Shown one piece after another: positions 63,467 through 64,000 of a DNA stretch of 64,000 nucleotides. A program made the position numbers and the translations under genes. Numbering within the stretch: the first letter of the stretch is position 1; each line of letters begins with the position of its first letter. This DNA is from Streptomyces sp. B93 (GTDB lineage: Bacteria > Actinomycetota > Actinomycetes > Streptomycetales > Streptomycetaceae). The notes under the pieces were generated by a model, which made no database searches, was not told the origin of the DNA, and worked only from the letters and a program-made list of their open reading frames with translations. The stretch lies in contig NZ_JAGPXL010000011.1 in NCBI RefSeq assembly GCF_018070565.1, forward strand, positions 1 through 64,000, written 5' to 3'.

Positions 63467-64000
63467 ATGACTGCCAACGTCGACGGAGTGCCCGGTAAAT
63501 TCGCGACACTCGGGCTGACCTACGACGACGTGCTGCTGCTGCCGGGCGCATCCGAAGTGCTCCCGGGCGCGGTCGACACCTCGTCCCACATCTCCCGCAA
63601 CGTGCGGGTCAACATCCCGCTGCTGTCCGCCGCCATGGACAAGGTCACCGAGTCGCGCATGGCGATCGCGATGGCCCGCCTCGGCGGTGTCGGCGTACTG
63701 CACCGCAACCTGTCCATCGAGGACCAGGTCAACCAGGTCGACCTGGTGAAGCGCTCCGAGTCGGGCATGGTCACCGACCCGATCACTGTGCACCCGGAGG
63801 CCACGCTCGCCGAGGCCGACGCGCTGTGCGCCAAGTTCCGCATCAGCGGTGTCCCGGTCACCGACGCGGCGGGCAAGCTGCTCGGCATCGTCACCAACCG
63901 CGACATGGCCTTCGAAAGCGACCGCAGCCGTCAGGTGCGCGAGGTCATGACGCCGATGCCGCTGGTCACCGGCAAGGTCGGCATCTCCGGGCAGGACGCC
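63467..64000 (+). CDS. guaB: IMP dehydrogenase, 5' part (runs off the window)
   Basis: The first 178 codons of guaB. The protein starts MTANVDGVPGKFATLGLTYDDVLLLPGAS, followed by the barrel segment IPLLSAAMDKVTESRMAIAMARLGGVGVLHRN and the first CBS domain (MVTDPITVHPEATLAEADALCAKFRISGVPVTD). It converts IMP to XMP, the first committed step to GMP. The open frame continues at the window edge, so the catalytic cysteine is not in view. Confidence 0.97.
   Translation, partial: MTANVDGVPGKFATLGLTYDDVLLLPGASEVLPGAVDTSSHISRNVRVNIPLLSAAMDKVTESRMAIAMARLGGVGVLHRNLSIEDQVNQVDLVKRSESGMVTDPITVHPEATLAEADALCAKFRISGVPVTDAAGKLLGIVTNRDMAFESDRSRQVREVMTPMPLVTGKVGISGQDA

Overview
The window is from a Streptomyces chromosome. 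Third-position G/C is very high, starts are often GTG with purine-rich ribosome binding sites, many genes join through ATGA/GTGA overlaps, and it carries the developmental genes whiD and bldM, a groES-groEL1 pair behind tandem CIRCE elements, and an ECF42 sigma factor paired with a DGPF protein. Gene order from alr to guaB matches what I recall of the Streptomyces coelicolor SCO4745-SCO4770 region. Two blocks look added: a pectin/xylan catabolic segment inside the core, and a large defence island directly after groEL1.

Layout. 1-1050: 126-bp in-frame tandem repeats, non-coding sequence and a transposase remnant. 1038-2758: a small hypothetical gene and a secreted beta-helix protein with a LacI-type operator. 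2873-12445: housekeeping genes: NAD(P)HX repair, alanine racemase, an alpha/beta hydrolase, the t6A tRNA-modification genes tsaE/tsaB/tsaD with rimI, and a FAD enzyme. A foldback MITE (7666-7844) sits exactly between two convergent genes there. 12483-20785: a xylo-oligosaccharide system: GH3 enzyme, two permeases, binding lipoprotein, divergent LacI regulator and GH10-CBM2 xylanase, linked by shared CGAA-N3-TTCG sites. 20869-26673: LCP protein, DGPF/ECF42 pair, a THUMP-like methyltransferase and two tandem polysaccharide deacetylases. 26718-28957: groES-groEL1.

29055-57376 is a defence island of about 28 kb. It encodes all six components of a type 2 BREX (Pgl) system, split in two minus-strand operons: pglY-pglZ-brxD-brxHI (39164 down to 29055) and pglW-X1-X2-pglX (57376 down to 46394). 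X1 is a probable GNAT/Mom/DruA-like domain fused to a transglutaminase-like cysteine peptidase domain, and X2 has two C-terminal membrane segments. Neither belongs to the standard BREX set. Between the two operons lie a plus-strand three-gene cassette (HEPN-like protein, KGGVGR-variant ParA-like ATPase, P-loop NTPase), a histidine-kinase-like ATPase, a winged-helix/NYN nuclease pair and an XRE/DUF397 regulator pair. The X1/X2 insertion and the three-gene cassette are the best candidates for undescribed biology.

57605-64000: core genes resume with a SnoaL-like protein, a short-chain dehydrogenase, a MOSC protein, a LysR regulator, whiD, bldM (with a near-ideal sigma-BldN promoter), an ECF sigma factor and the start of guaB, which runs off the window. 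No tRNA, rRNA, CRISPR array or integrase was seen.
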